Origin: Dipodascopsis uninucleata var. uninucleata
Taxonomy: Eukaryota > Ascomycota > Lipomycetes > Lipomycetales > Lipomycetaceae
Assembly: GCA_030568195.1 (NCBI GenBank)
Contig: JAJLTO010000005.1
Location: forward strand, 310,001 to 374,000
DNA: 64,000 nucleotides
Direction of reading: 5' to 3'
Shown: positions 23,140 through 32,725 of the stretch, piece by piece
How positions within the stretch are numbered: position 1 is the stretch's first letter
Layout of the letters: every line of letters begins with the position of its first letter
Made by a program: the position numbers and the translations under genes
The notes under the pieces: generated by a model
Seen by the model: the letters and a program-made list of their open reading frames with translations, nothing else
Database searches by the model: none
Told to the model about the DNA's origin: nothing

Positions 23140-24252
23140 ATGCCCCCATTGTATGTAGCAAATGGTGGACTAACAGGCATGGGGTCGGGGATGACTGTAT
23201 CAACAATAGCATCACAAATGGCGGCATCGCCAGCATCTTCATCCTCGTCTATTGGTGTTTTAGGAGGATCATTGGCGAATGGATTACCTTTTGATCCAGT
23301 AGTCGAATGTCAAAAGCTAATTGACCTAAGAAACAGAGTTGCCTCTGGAGTATATCCCAAATTCAGTCTTCCAACAAAACCTGAGGAAGCGGCACAGAAA
23401 GAAGAGTATGATGGCTATAAACCAGCACCTTATGGATATCCTCAAAATAATAGCCCGCATGGTGATTCAGAACTGAAGAGAAAACGGGAGTGGGAGACTA
23501 ATATACCCGTTGACGATGCAAGGTTAAAGAGGCGTGATCCCAGTCAAGTCGGCTCACCAGAGTTACGAAACCGAGACTCTTTATCATACAGTAGTGAACT
23601 TACTCGGCATCCACCTTATTCACCTGGTGCTCCAATGCAATTATCTGCTCAGACAAATGCTTCATATCAGCAATTGTCATCTTCACAGCGTTACAATGAT
23701 GAATATGGTCGCTCTGTGCATTCAGTTGATTCCCGTCAAAACCAATACTCCTCAAATTATGGAAATAGAATGACATTTAGCTATTACGATCAAAATCCTA
23801 CCCGAGTATCATCGTCTAACTCTATGCCAATGTCCTCTAATATTATGCCTCCTGGAGTGATTGTTGAAGACGGATACACTAGGGATACTCAACGCGGATA
23901 TGAACTATATATTCCTTCTGCTTCTAGAAAACACAACTATAGATCTTCTAATTCTTATTCATATAATTCATACCCAGTTAGACAACCATCCAATACAGCA
24001 CAGCAACCGCTTATTTCACATTGGCCGCCATATGCACCTCCTGCTACTGCTGGCTCATCGTCGTCGTCTTCTCACCCATCTGATCAGCGCTCGGGGCATT
24101 CATCTTGGGATCGTGATCATCGGGCGTCTCCCCCACCACACATTGGAACACCAATTTGGGAACGTGATCGTGAGCGTGAGCGTGATCGTGAATCGCGACA
24201 GCATTACTATGACGACAGAGCAGTATATTATGACCAACGACCTCCGCCGTAA
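23140..24252 (+). CDS. Low-complexity protein of unknown function with RE/RD-rich tail
   Basis: A single exon of 370 aa starts at ATG 23140. The N-terminus is small-residue rich. Residues about 50-95 are the only segment that looks folded (DPVVECQKLIDLRNRVASGV, then Pro/Lys/Glu and a YDGYKPAPYGYPQ motif). A basic KRKRE patch that could serve as a nuclear signal follows. The rest is Ser/Tyr/Asn/Gln-rich, and the C-terminus has alternating Arg with Glu/Asp (about residues 345-355) and a YYDQRPPP end. The Tyr-rich disorder and RE/RD run resemble RNA-processing proteins. This is compositional only; I do not recognise the family. Confidence 0.65.
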   Translation: MPPLYVANGGLTGMGSGMTVSTIASQMAASPASSSSSIGVLGGSLANGLPFDPVVECQKLIDLRNRVASGVYPKFSLPTKPEEAAQKEEYDGYKPAPYGYPQNNSPHGDSELKRKREWETNIPVDDARLKRRDPSQVGSPELRNRDSLSYSSELTRHPPYSPGAPMQLSAQTNASYQQLSSSQRYNDEYGRSVHSVDSRQNQYSSNYGNRMTFSYYDQNPTRVSSSNSMPMSSNIMPPGVIVEDGYTRDTQRGYELYIPSASRKHNYRSSNSYSYNSYPVRQPSNTAQQPLISHWPPYAPPATAGSSSSSSHPSDQRSGHSSWDRDHRASPPPHIGTPIWERDRERERDRESRQHYYDDRAVYYDQRPPP

Positions 24253-25425
24253 GGAAACCTCATTTTACTGGTGCTGAAGACCGATGCATAATTTCTATGT
24301 CACCTGGATTTCATATATATGTATATATATTTTCAAATCTAATGATACACCCATGTTTTTTGACCTTGTTCTATTTTTTCTAATGTTTCTAGGACTACTC
24401 TAAGTACTTATAGACTATAGCGGAAACTAATTTGCAAATCTGTGGACTAGCCTTCCGATATATTGGCTATACTGGTACTTAGTCTGTATCTGTGTTTGGT
24501 CATAAAGAATTTACGCTTTATCTATATATGCGGCATATTATACTCGTATATTACATTATATTCCAAATTTCTTGATTATAGGATTGCTCAGCTCTAGTTT
24601 ATTTTATTTTATTTTATTTTTCTGTTTTCATATCAAAAAGTTCTAGAATTGCTGCTCAGACTTCCCCATCGCCAGTTTCAGAGAAAAGCTGGACGAGTAG
24701 CTCACATAGCAGGTATTTATATTAGGTGCTGTTAGCTACTGTTTAGTGTTCGTGGTATCCATTATATGTTCATATATTGCAAGCTATTTTTTCCTTTCGT
24801 TGTTCTTATTTTATCGTATGATATAGTCTTTCTTATCTCTTCCCTCTATCTCTCTAGCATGACAAAGATTTCTACAGTATACTCATTTCTCTTTGGATAT
24901 TCGTGTTTTGATTTCCCAGGTATATTTATGCTTGATATTGTCAATTTTATGTTTTATATGGTGTAATTTTTCAGTTGGTATATATAACGGAGTGTACCGA
25001 GCAGGGAATACTGTCAGGACGAAGGATACTTGATAGGAGGAATCATTGAAAGAAATATCATAATTGCCGTTAAATATCAGTCTAGGCACGTCAGCTAGGT
25101 AGGTTAAAAGAACATGACTATCATGTGTAGTATATTATTATTTAGATAGTAACGAAGATCTATTATAAATGACGAAATTCAAAGCCCATTTTAAATTATA
25201 CTCAAAAGCATATTGGATAAATGCGTTCCAACAAGCTGGCATCTACTATGACACTAAACTTACATTATTGATGGAAGTAGTGGACATCATAATTTAATCA
25301 GATCTCATCAAATACGATATTAATAGTACCATGTTTTTTTGATTCTTGTAGTAAAACAAACAACAAAGTGTACATTCCCGTACATGACATACGCATATCT
25401 ACATAACCACCCAATTTTTGTTTTT
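24253..25425. other. Convergent 3' intergenic region
   Basis: About 1.2 kb between two convergent genes. It includes an ATTTT pentanucleotide microsatellite at 24601-24620. Nothing coding was recognised. Confidence 0.4.
24601..24620. repeat. (ATTTT)4 microsatellite
   Basis: Four tandem ATTTT units flanked by further T-rich sequence. Confidence 0.8.
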
Positions 25426-26267
25426 TTACTCTTTAGTCTTCTGTGTACCTCTAAGCAGACCAGTTCTTCTGGCAGCAATAAGACCAGCCTTCTGTCCAGC
25501 AACAGCACCTCTGCTAATGGTAGAAGCCTTACCAATATGCTGATGGTTACCACCACCATGTGGATGGTCAACTGGATTCATAGCGACACCACGAGTCTTA
25601 GGCCAAGAGTTTCTCTTGACCTTGTATTTATGGTAAGCACGACCAGCCTTAAGCAGCGGCTTGTCAATACGACCACCACCTGCAACGACACCAATGACAC
25701 CACGAGCTGAAGAAGAAACAACCTTCTTAGCACCAGAAGGAAGTTTCAGACGTGTTTTGCCTTCATCAGGATTATGTCCAATGACGATAGCATAATTTCC
25801 AGAAGTTCTAGCAATAGCACCTCTATCACCAACCTTCTCTTCAACATTGCTAACAATAGTACCCTCCGGAACAGAACCTAAAGGAAGGACATTGCCGACA
25901 TTAAGAGCAGCCTTCTTACCAGCATAGATAAACTGTCCAGTGTAGATACCCTCGTTGGCAATAAATGTCTCCTCGACCATCTTATACTTGTAAGGGTCAC
26001 GGAATACAACCTTTGCGAGAGGAGCTCCTCGACCAGGGTCATGAACAATCTGCTTAACAACACCACGAATGTATCCGTGTCGCTCGGCATAGTCTAAAGT
26101 TCGCAATTTAGCAGCACCCTTTCGAAGACGAGTGTGCGAAGTGAAGATCGAGCCTGCACCCTTTCTCTGGTTACGGATAACACGACCTGAAAATCATGGT
26201 GTTAGCAGCCTTATGAATAAAAGCACTCTTATCTAAGTCCTTTTAACATTATTCAATACATACCCAT
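25426..26267 (-). CDS. RPL2: 60S ribosomal protein uL2 (Rpl2/L8), 2 exons
   Basis: Exon 1 is only 4 nt (26264-26267, ATGG). Exon 2 is 25426-26186. Together they encode 254 aa, exactly the usual yeast length. The start reads [20 protein letters not shown]. The conserved [15 protein letters not shown] loop, which lies near the peptidyl-transferase centre, is present close to the C-terminus, as is [14 protein letters not shown]. The gene is divergent to eL42 and shares its 436-bp promoter with it. Codon choice is strongly biased compared with neighbours, as expected for high expression. The start was deduced from the GTATGT donor directly after ATGG and the TTCAG acceptor before GTCGTG. Confidence 0.96.
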
Positions 26268-26412
26268 TGTGAATATATCCTTTAAAGGTATTTAATATTT
26301 TGTAATGAAGGGAAATAATCACCGAGATCTCTTCTACCAGGAGAACGTCAAAGTAAAGCTGCTGGTGATATGGGATCTTGCGCTTCTAGCAGTAAGTTGT
26401 ATAAATAAAACG

Positions 26413-26420
26413 CAGTCACA
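26413..26420 (+). promoter_or_regulatory. Homol-D box (CAGTCACA) on the uL2 side
   Basis: An exact match to the Homol-D core promoter element of fission-yeast ribosomal-protein genes, about 145 bp from the uL2 start codon. In that system Homol-D replaces the TATA box. Confidence 0.75.
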
Positions 26421-26533
26421 AAGTATTCTTCAATAGGGCTATGGATATTATAGGGTTATCATTGGCGTCAAGGTTATATTCTATCAGGCACATAGGATTG
26501 CGGGTGTCACTGAATAGATGTTCATTTCGACAA

Positions 26534-26549
26534 TGTACCCTAGGGTACA
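26534..26549. promoter_or_regulatory. 16-bp palindrome with ACCCTA/TAGGGT half-sites (Tbf1/Homol-E-like)
   Basis: TGTACCCTAGGGTACA is a perfect palindrome. ACCCTA-type sequences are bound by Tbf1 or act as Homol-E boosters next to Homol-D in ribosomal promoters. It lies between the two divergent genes, six bases before the second Homol-D box. Confidence 0.6.
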
Positions 26550-26554
26550 AAAAA

Positions 26555-26562
26555 CAGTCACA
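26555..26562 (+). promoter_or_regulatory. Homol-D box (CAGTCACA) on the eL42 side
   Basis: A second exact Homol-D octamer, about 140 bp from the eL42 start. The distance mirrors that of the uL2-side box. Confidence 0.75.
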
Positions 26563-26703
26563 CGGAAAGAACTCCTTACCGTGTATGCCCAAAGTGAGAA
26601 ACACTACGCCAGATTACGGTCAGAAAATATACTACCGAAATCTCTATTTGTATATTTTGTTAGGTGAAATTACTCTTTTGATTTATCATCAGCAATAGAC
26701 ACA

Positions 26704-27254
26704 ATGGGTACGTCTGATCATTATTGCTTAATGTTGGAAATATAAGAGATGTTTAAGAACATTAAAACAAGATTATAACTAATATATTATATTTAGTTAA
26801 TATTCCAAAGACTCGACGAACGTATTGCAAGTCAAAGGAGTGCAAGAAGCACACTCAGCACAAGGTCACCCAGTACAAGGTACGTATTTACGAGATACTC
26901 ACGGATATAATTTCAATTTATGTTAAGAATGTGTGATGGCTAATATGATTAAATATAGTCTGGTAAAGCTTCCCTTTATGCTCAGGGTAAGCGTCGTTAT
27001 GACCGAAAGCAGAGAGGTTATGGTGGTCAAACCAAGCAGGTTTTCCACAAGAAGGTATATGATCATTGAACATCTTGTCAATATAGGATAATTTTTGTGC
27101 TGACTGATGTATTTAGGCTAAAACCACAAAGAAGGTAGTTCTTCGTCTCGAGTGTACTGTCTGCAAGACTAAGGCCCAGCTGCCTTTGAAGCGATGCAAG
27201 CATTTCGAGCTTGGCGGTGACAAGAAGCAGAAGGGACAGGCTTTACAGTTCTAA
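26704..27254 (+). CDS. RPL42: 60S ribosomal protein eL42 (Rpl42/L36A), 4 exons, Gln at residue 56
   Basis: Exons are 26704-26707 (ATGG only), 26797-26879, 26959-27054 and 27117-27254, 321 nt giving 106 aa, the standard length. The sequence begins [20 protein letters not shown]. It has the four zinc-ligand Cys (two in YCKSKEC, two in [14 protein letters not shown]) and ends [10 protein letters not shown]. eL42 sits at the ribosomal E site. Residue 56, coded by CAG at 27037-27039 in [11 protein letters not shown], is Gln where cycloheximide-sensitive fungi have Pro. The gene is divergently transcribed from uL2. Confidence 0.96.
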
Positions 27255-27892
27255 GAAGAGCTATCATTTATTGATTGTGATTTTATAAATTGTTTAGGCT
27301 TCATTTTGTGATATTATATGTGAATACTCCAAGGCAAATAAAAAGACATCCTCTATCAAGAATGTAGCTTGAGTAATTTATCTCTTTATTTTAATTATGA
27401 GACTTGTGATACCAGAAGATTATTTATCTTACGAAAACGAGGTGTATGTTAAATGCTACAAGTCTTTTACATTCTCATGCTCTTTTCTCTACGTAAATTG
27501 GTGTGGGTGAGATTTCATATTCAATAATATGCCAAGTTCTGGAGGTCTTTTGTTTATCTGCATCTAAGTTCAGTAATCTACGCAACTTACAAATTTTATT
27601 ATGCAACCAATCCCGTTACAATACCAAATTATGTATAATACTCTTAATACTATGGTCCAATCTTACAAAAATATCCCAGTAAACCAAAGAAGATTGTAAA
27701 GTTGATCAACTGTTACAAGCTGTTTAACCCAATTTGCAAATGAAATGAACTGAATAAATGACCATCAATATAATTCCGCAAGGGGAAGCAAGTAGTCCTA
27801 TATATGATACAAGCTAGACGTTTATGGATAAATATTTCGTAGTGAGGCCAAATAGATATTATCCGAAGGAACAGCAGTCGCCAATCACGCCC
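27255..27892. other. Convergent 3' intergenic region
   Basis: AT-rich spacer. Nothing recognised in it. Confidence 0.35.
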
Positions 27893-29296
27893 TTAAATCG
27901 TTGAAGTTGTTCCCGCTACTTCATCATCATCCGCGGCAGAAATAGTGTTACTTGGTGAGTTTTCATCACTGATGTCACAGCCATTAGATCCTACAAGGTC
28001 ATCGGCGCTGATGAGACCTGTAGATATCACTCTTGCGTGTGGTGATGATAGGCTTGAAACAGGACTGGGACTCCTGTCGCGATCACCAAGGCCATCAATA
28101 GGTAGTGGAGATAGAGATGAGATGCTAGGAAGTACTCGATCGCCTGGAGAATTAGTATGAGTGTCATTAATTGAACGAATAATAGAACCCATCGAATTAG
28201 CAGGCGGACTAGGATTTAAACGATCCAATAGAGAATGCGTCGAATTAGACCCGTGTGACTCTGTTGGAATACGACGCACAGACGGATGAAGTCGCCGTCG
28301 TCTAAAAAGTCTACGTCTAGACAGATCAATTCTCGTAGCTTCGTCATCCATAATATTTACTGGCGGCCTTGAGTGTAATGAGCTTGAAGACGGTCGTGTC
28401 ATCGACGAATACATTAGCCTAGCATAATTGTAATCTTCCGGAGTTATAGCATTCTGATTATCATTCGAAGCACTCAACCTGGAATCTAAATTCGGTTCAA
28501 AAGAAACTCCGTTTTCGCCCCCAAAGAAGTCCTCATTGTCACCAGCATAAGTAGAAGATCCAAAATTACGACCATATCCTTGGGGATCACTAGTGCCAAC
28601 ATCTCTACCAGCATCATCGAGTGATTCATCATTAAGTTCTCTATCGTGACTAAATGTACTTATCAAGGTCGGGCTAAATGGTGACGATACTCTGCGACTG
28701 TCATCAGCACTTGCACTACTTTGTAAAGGAAAACGGCCAAGAGAAAGTGCGCTTTGGTCATCCGTCACTTGCGATGTATCTCTGACGGATTCCACGAATC
28801 TCGAAAATGTAGCTCTTCTACTTAGAGGGCCAGCGGTGATCTCTCTAGGTGGAATAATATCATTCGTGCGTGTCTGAGCCCTGAGCATCTCCAAAAGTGT
28901 ACTTGATGATGACGGCTCAGTCTGAGGTGAAGTGTTAAAAGAAAGTGTTTCAGAACCGCTAACATTATTGTCAGAATGTTGATTTCTCCAGAGTGAAGAA
29001 GAGCTTTCAGGAGTACTGTTGCTTAAGTTATCATGTCTACCGGCCGATATTCTATCGCCTAAAAATAGAGCATTCCGCGTGGTTGATCCACTTCCGCTAC
29101 TATCTCGAATGAGGTCATTAACTGAGTCTACATATTCAGGATCTATATATCGCTGAGTTGAATTTAGAGATGATAGAGATCCTATTGAAGATCTGGAAGT
29201 AGATGCTCTAGACACTCGGAATGGCGGAGCAATCCTCTTCAATACTCTTGTGTCCTCCTGAACTGGACTCGGAGATCTGTATAGTGGTCTACCCAT
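27893..29296 (-). CDS. Ser-rich disordered protein of unknown function
   Basis: The frame is open from about 29385. The first in-frame ATG is at 29296 (MGRPLYRSPSPVQ), giving 467 aa; an upstream exon cannot be excluded. The protein is dominated by Ser, Asp, Arg and Asn, with many SP, RSS and SRR sites that suggest phosphorylation. A basic cluster (LSRRRLFRRRRLHPSVRR, about residues 325-345) could be a nuclear signal or a membrane-binding patch. No folded domain, transmembrane segment or catalytic motif was recognised. The steady coding composition over 1.4 kb without a stop supports a real gene. Confidence 0.65.
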   Translation of the reverse strand: MGRPLYRSPSPVQEDTRVLKRIAPPFRVSRASTSRSSIGSLSSLNSTQRYIDPEYVDSVNDLIRDSSGSGSTTRNALFLGDRISAGRHDNLSNSTPESSSSLWRNQHSDNNVSGSETLSFNTSPQTEPSSSSTLLEMLRAQTRTNDIIPPREITAGPLSRRATFSRFVESVRDTSQVTDDQSALSLGRFPLQSSASADDSRRVSSPFSPTLISTFSHDRELNDESLDDAGRDVGTSDPQGYGRNFGSSTYAGDNEDFFGGENGVSFEPNLDSRLSASNDNQNAITPEDYNYARLMYSSMTRPSSSSLHSRPPVNIMDDEATRIDLSRRRLFRRRRLHPSVRRIPTESHGSNSTHSLLDRLNPSPPANSMGSIIRSINDTHTNSPGDRVLPSISSLSPLPIDGLGDRDRSPSPVSSLSSPHARVISTGLISADDLVGSNGCDISDENSPSNTISAADDDEVAGTTSTI

Positions 29297-30416
29297 TAAT
29301 CGACTTTCTGTATAGTATATTGACTTAAAGGATGTATCTGTGTCTTCGTGCTGCCGCAAAGCATGGATTGATCGAGTTCTCGATCTTCACTTCAAGATGC
29401 TGATCAAGCGCGGTTACGCATCAAATCAAATATCCTACTATAGCAAAATATTGCACCACACCCGCAGAAAGACAATCATATAAATTCTGTGTAGTTGTAA
29501 ATTTTCCTAACTTAGTTTCGTATATTCATCTGTAATATTTATCGTGGAATGCTTTCCGCTTTATAAGTTTATGTTGTCAGTGTTAAAGCTACATCCATAA
29601 GTGCCAGCATCCAATAGCAATATTAAATTACATTTCATTCACAGTAATCAAACAGGTATAATGTGCGATGATTCATGTCTTTGAGATATGTTTCCAGATA
29701 GTAATAACTAATGCATCTTCTGATAAATAACTGGAGTGAAAAAAATCTTACCTTCTCCTCTTCCGAACCTTGACTGTAAACGATAATTTGAAAATGATCG
29801 TAAATAATCACTTTGAAAGGACTATAGCACGGTCCTTAACCCCTTCTAGCAGAGAATACTTTTGTAATTATACTAGATTATTTAAATGCAATACCATCCA
29901 AACACGATTTATAAGCATTTGAATACACTTATATTCAAATGCTAAAATATCGATAGCATGTTTAAGAAGTCCATATATACGCATACTCTAATGAGAGTGC
30001 TTCTGCGGATCTCCCAAGTAAATAATTTACCCGGATATAGCTTCTGTAAACCAAAGTTCAGATTAGGTACATTATCTATGATGAGGCCCGAGAACTATGT
30101 ATATATAATAGTATTAGGAAAAATAAGAAAATTCTTACCATAACATCTCGATCTAATTGTCAAATATTTTCATTGCCATATTTGAAAAGAAAGAAAAAAT
30201 CTTATTTACAAGAGAGCCACTCAAATAAAAAATACTCTTGTAGCTAGCTTACAAAAAAGTGGAATGCATAATGATAAATGAGTATACCCGTAAAACGCCA
30301 TTCTTACATAAATACAAAATAGAGATAAAAATGAATCGAGAAAATCTAACAGAAGTGAAAAGCTTAACTTCTTCCTTATCCGCTTGTCTGCACAATTTAT
30401 ATTTCAGAAGCAATAA
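29297..30416. other. Intergenic region between Ser-rich gene and PPR gene
   Basis: About 1.1 kb of AT-rich sequence: promoter of the Ser-rich gene and 3' flank of the PPR gene. No exon or RNA was recognised. Confidence 0.35.
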
Positions 30417-32454
30417 TCAATAAGTAAGAAAGCCCTGTTTAGTAAAATTGCTCTTCGCTTTATTCCTTCTCATTCGCTTCTTCTCTGCTTCTAGGCTGTA
30501 AAGAGACCGTTCAATCCTCATGTATAGTCTTTGATGATCACGTAACTCACGTTCGCGAAGTCTAAACCACTTGTTAATCCGTTCTACAGTTCTACTGGAG
30601 TACTCCAACGGATAATTGTGTGATTTCATCATAAATCGCTGGAATCTTCCATGAAGCATATTAAGCTTCTTAGGTTGACGTATGGGATTAAAGGCGGTCC
30701 GCATCACAATGAAAACTGCAGCCAACGTAGGAGTAATAACAGAACGAGTACCGTCGAAATTTTGTATTTTATGTGATCTAAAATATATGTAAATGTCTCG
30801 ATCGTGTAGATACTTCCTCAAGCCTAATTCAGCGAGAGGATATCGCCCAAAAAATATGATATATTCTGCGATCAGCCTCTTATAGCTGTAAACCTTGCTA
30901 ATAAGATGTAGATAGTCGGTAATGAAAATGTTGTCGAGAGCATAATTCTCATGTATGATAAGATGGAATATCTGAAGAGCTTCCTTATACATTTTACGCA
31001 TTTTGTAACCATGAAAAAGAAGAGTGTAGCTTCTATAGTCTAACATTATACCGGATTTCACGAATCTCTCTGCGATTGCAACGGCATCTTGCATAGTACC
31101 AAATTTTATAGAAGCATAGAGCAATACATGTAAACCCTCTAAACCGAGAGCTTTCGGCTGCGTTTTCATCAACACCTTGAAATATGACTCAACTGTTGTA
31201 CGATGAATAGTTCTTGAAAAACATTTGATCACCTGGAAAATAAATTTGTTCGAGAACTTCTCTATGTCTAGTGTCTTCTCAAGTTCAAAAAATATATTTC
31301 TCCCTTTCTTTGTCTGAAGCATATTGGTAAGCATTCTTTCGAACATAGGCGACCATCGTTTCAATTGATTCAAGCGTCTTAATTCCAAAAAAACAATAGC
31401 CGCATATCTCTGGTCAATATTTTTGACAAGAGAGTAGAGTGTGGACCTAGGCAATCTCAGATGTTCATGGGCGTCCATGGATCTCAGAAGATCAACAACA
31501 TATACAGACTTTGAATAACAAGAGCAATGCTCACAGAACCTTTCGATTGCATTACAGATTCTATAAATATATTGTGTCCTCAGATTATAGCTCTGCCAGT
31601 TGACTGCATCTTTAATCATCACATTCAAAAGCTGATAAGACGCATTATACATTTTCCTAGAGGCTAAATCATTGATGAGAGGCACACAGAGATCAATTTG
31701 ACACCTTATGTTATGCATTAAACTCCAGATTCCTAGTAGGAAATCAATACCAAATTTGTCAGTGCTAATCACTAGCAGAGACACAAGTCTGTTCTGTGAA
31801 CTGGTCGTTATGTAAAGTGGGAGAGTAAAATCAGTTACAACAATATTACCTTGCAGCTTTGCAGCTTCTCTATCTTGATATCTCAGAGATGTGAATTCCG
31901 GATGTGATGCAAATATGCTCTTCCATATCTGCAATGCAGTCGCTCTATCGTCAGATAATATAGCAGCGACAAGGGAATTCCACTGGTCTCTAGACTTGAA
32001 TAAGTCGGTTTGGAAGTCGCGATAATCGACCAATAACTGATTCACTTCCTGCACTGATGAAGAACCATCCGGGACCGCCCCCGTTATATTGTGTAATATC
32101 TTATCATTTGCTTGCAATTCTAAGCTCGCTGCGTCCTTTACTATTGAGAAAGGAGACTAGAAAACCAGGTCGTTCGATTTGCTGTTAGTTATGCAGACTA
32201 CATAGCAGTTCACGTTTTTACGTTTTAATTTAATTTCTTACCTCTGATGTGCATTCACTGATTGAATTTCGAAACGACGACAGCCAACGTTTTGCATCCT
32301 TGTGATAACCGGAGCTGCGAGGTTTGCTGTGTATTTCTAAGAGTTTACTATACGTGTAAGCTTGTTGAAGCTGCCATGGCCGACTAGTACGAAAAGTACG
32401 AGTCCATAAAGCTGTTGCTAGATCTGTACACAGTTGTCTCAGACGTGAACTCAT
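30417..32454 (-). CDS. Mitochondrial pentatricopeptide-repeat protein, 2 exons
   Basis: Exons are 32242-32454 and 30417-32156, in phase 0, giving 650 aa. The intron has a perfect CTAAC branch site. The N-terminus (MSSRLRQLCTDLATALWTRT) is rich in Arg, Ser and Leu without acids, which is a strong mitochondrial presequence. The body is all-helical. At least two PPR motifs are visible in the middle third, in the stretch beginning LEGLHVLLYASIKFGTMQDA and continuing through DYRSYTLLFHGYKMRKMYKEAL. The C-terminus is very basic. Fungal PPR proteins of this kind stabilise or activate translation of individual mitochondrial mRNAs. The specific target cannot be inferred because these proteins diverge quickly. 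Confidence 0.8.
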
Positions 32455-32725
32455 TTCCCACTATATACAGTCAAGTATTACTTGATGAGTTCATTTCCTA
32501 TGTTCCAATAAGGAAGGTGCGACCATGAAACTGTGTCTAATAAAACTGTCAATAATTTCTTTGGACTGGTTGTCGCTTGCTTAAATCAAAATTTGTCAAC
32601 TACCCATATTTGGTCTAAACTTGTTCGCTATATTAGGGTTCTCTCTTAATTCTCTACAGTTGAATTGGCTTCCTGCATTTACAACCGTTTTATTTTACTT
32701 ATATACATAGCATCCTACTGTTAAC

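Noticed and set aside
25339-25710. 123-codon plus-strand frame opposite uL2
   Set aside because: Antisense to a ribosomal protein gene; Thr/Ser-rich artefact of its codon usage.
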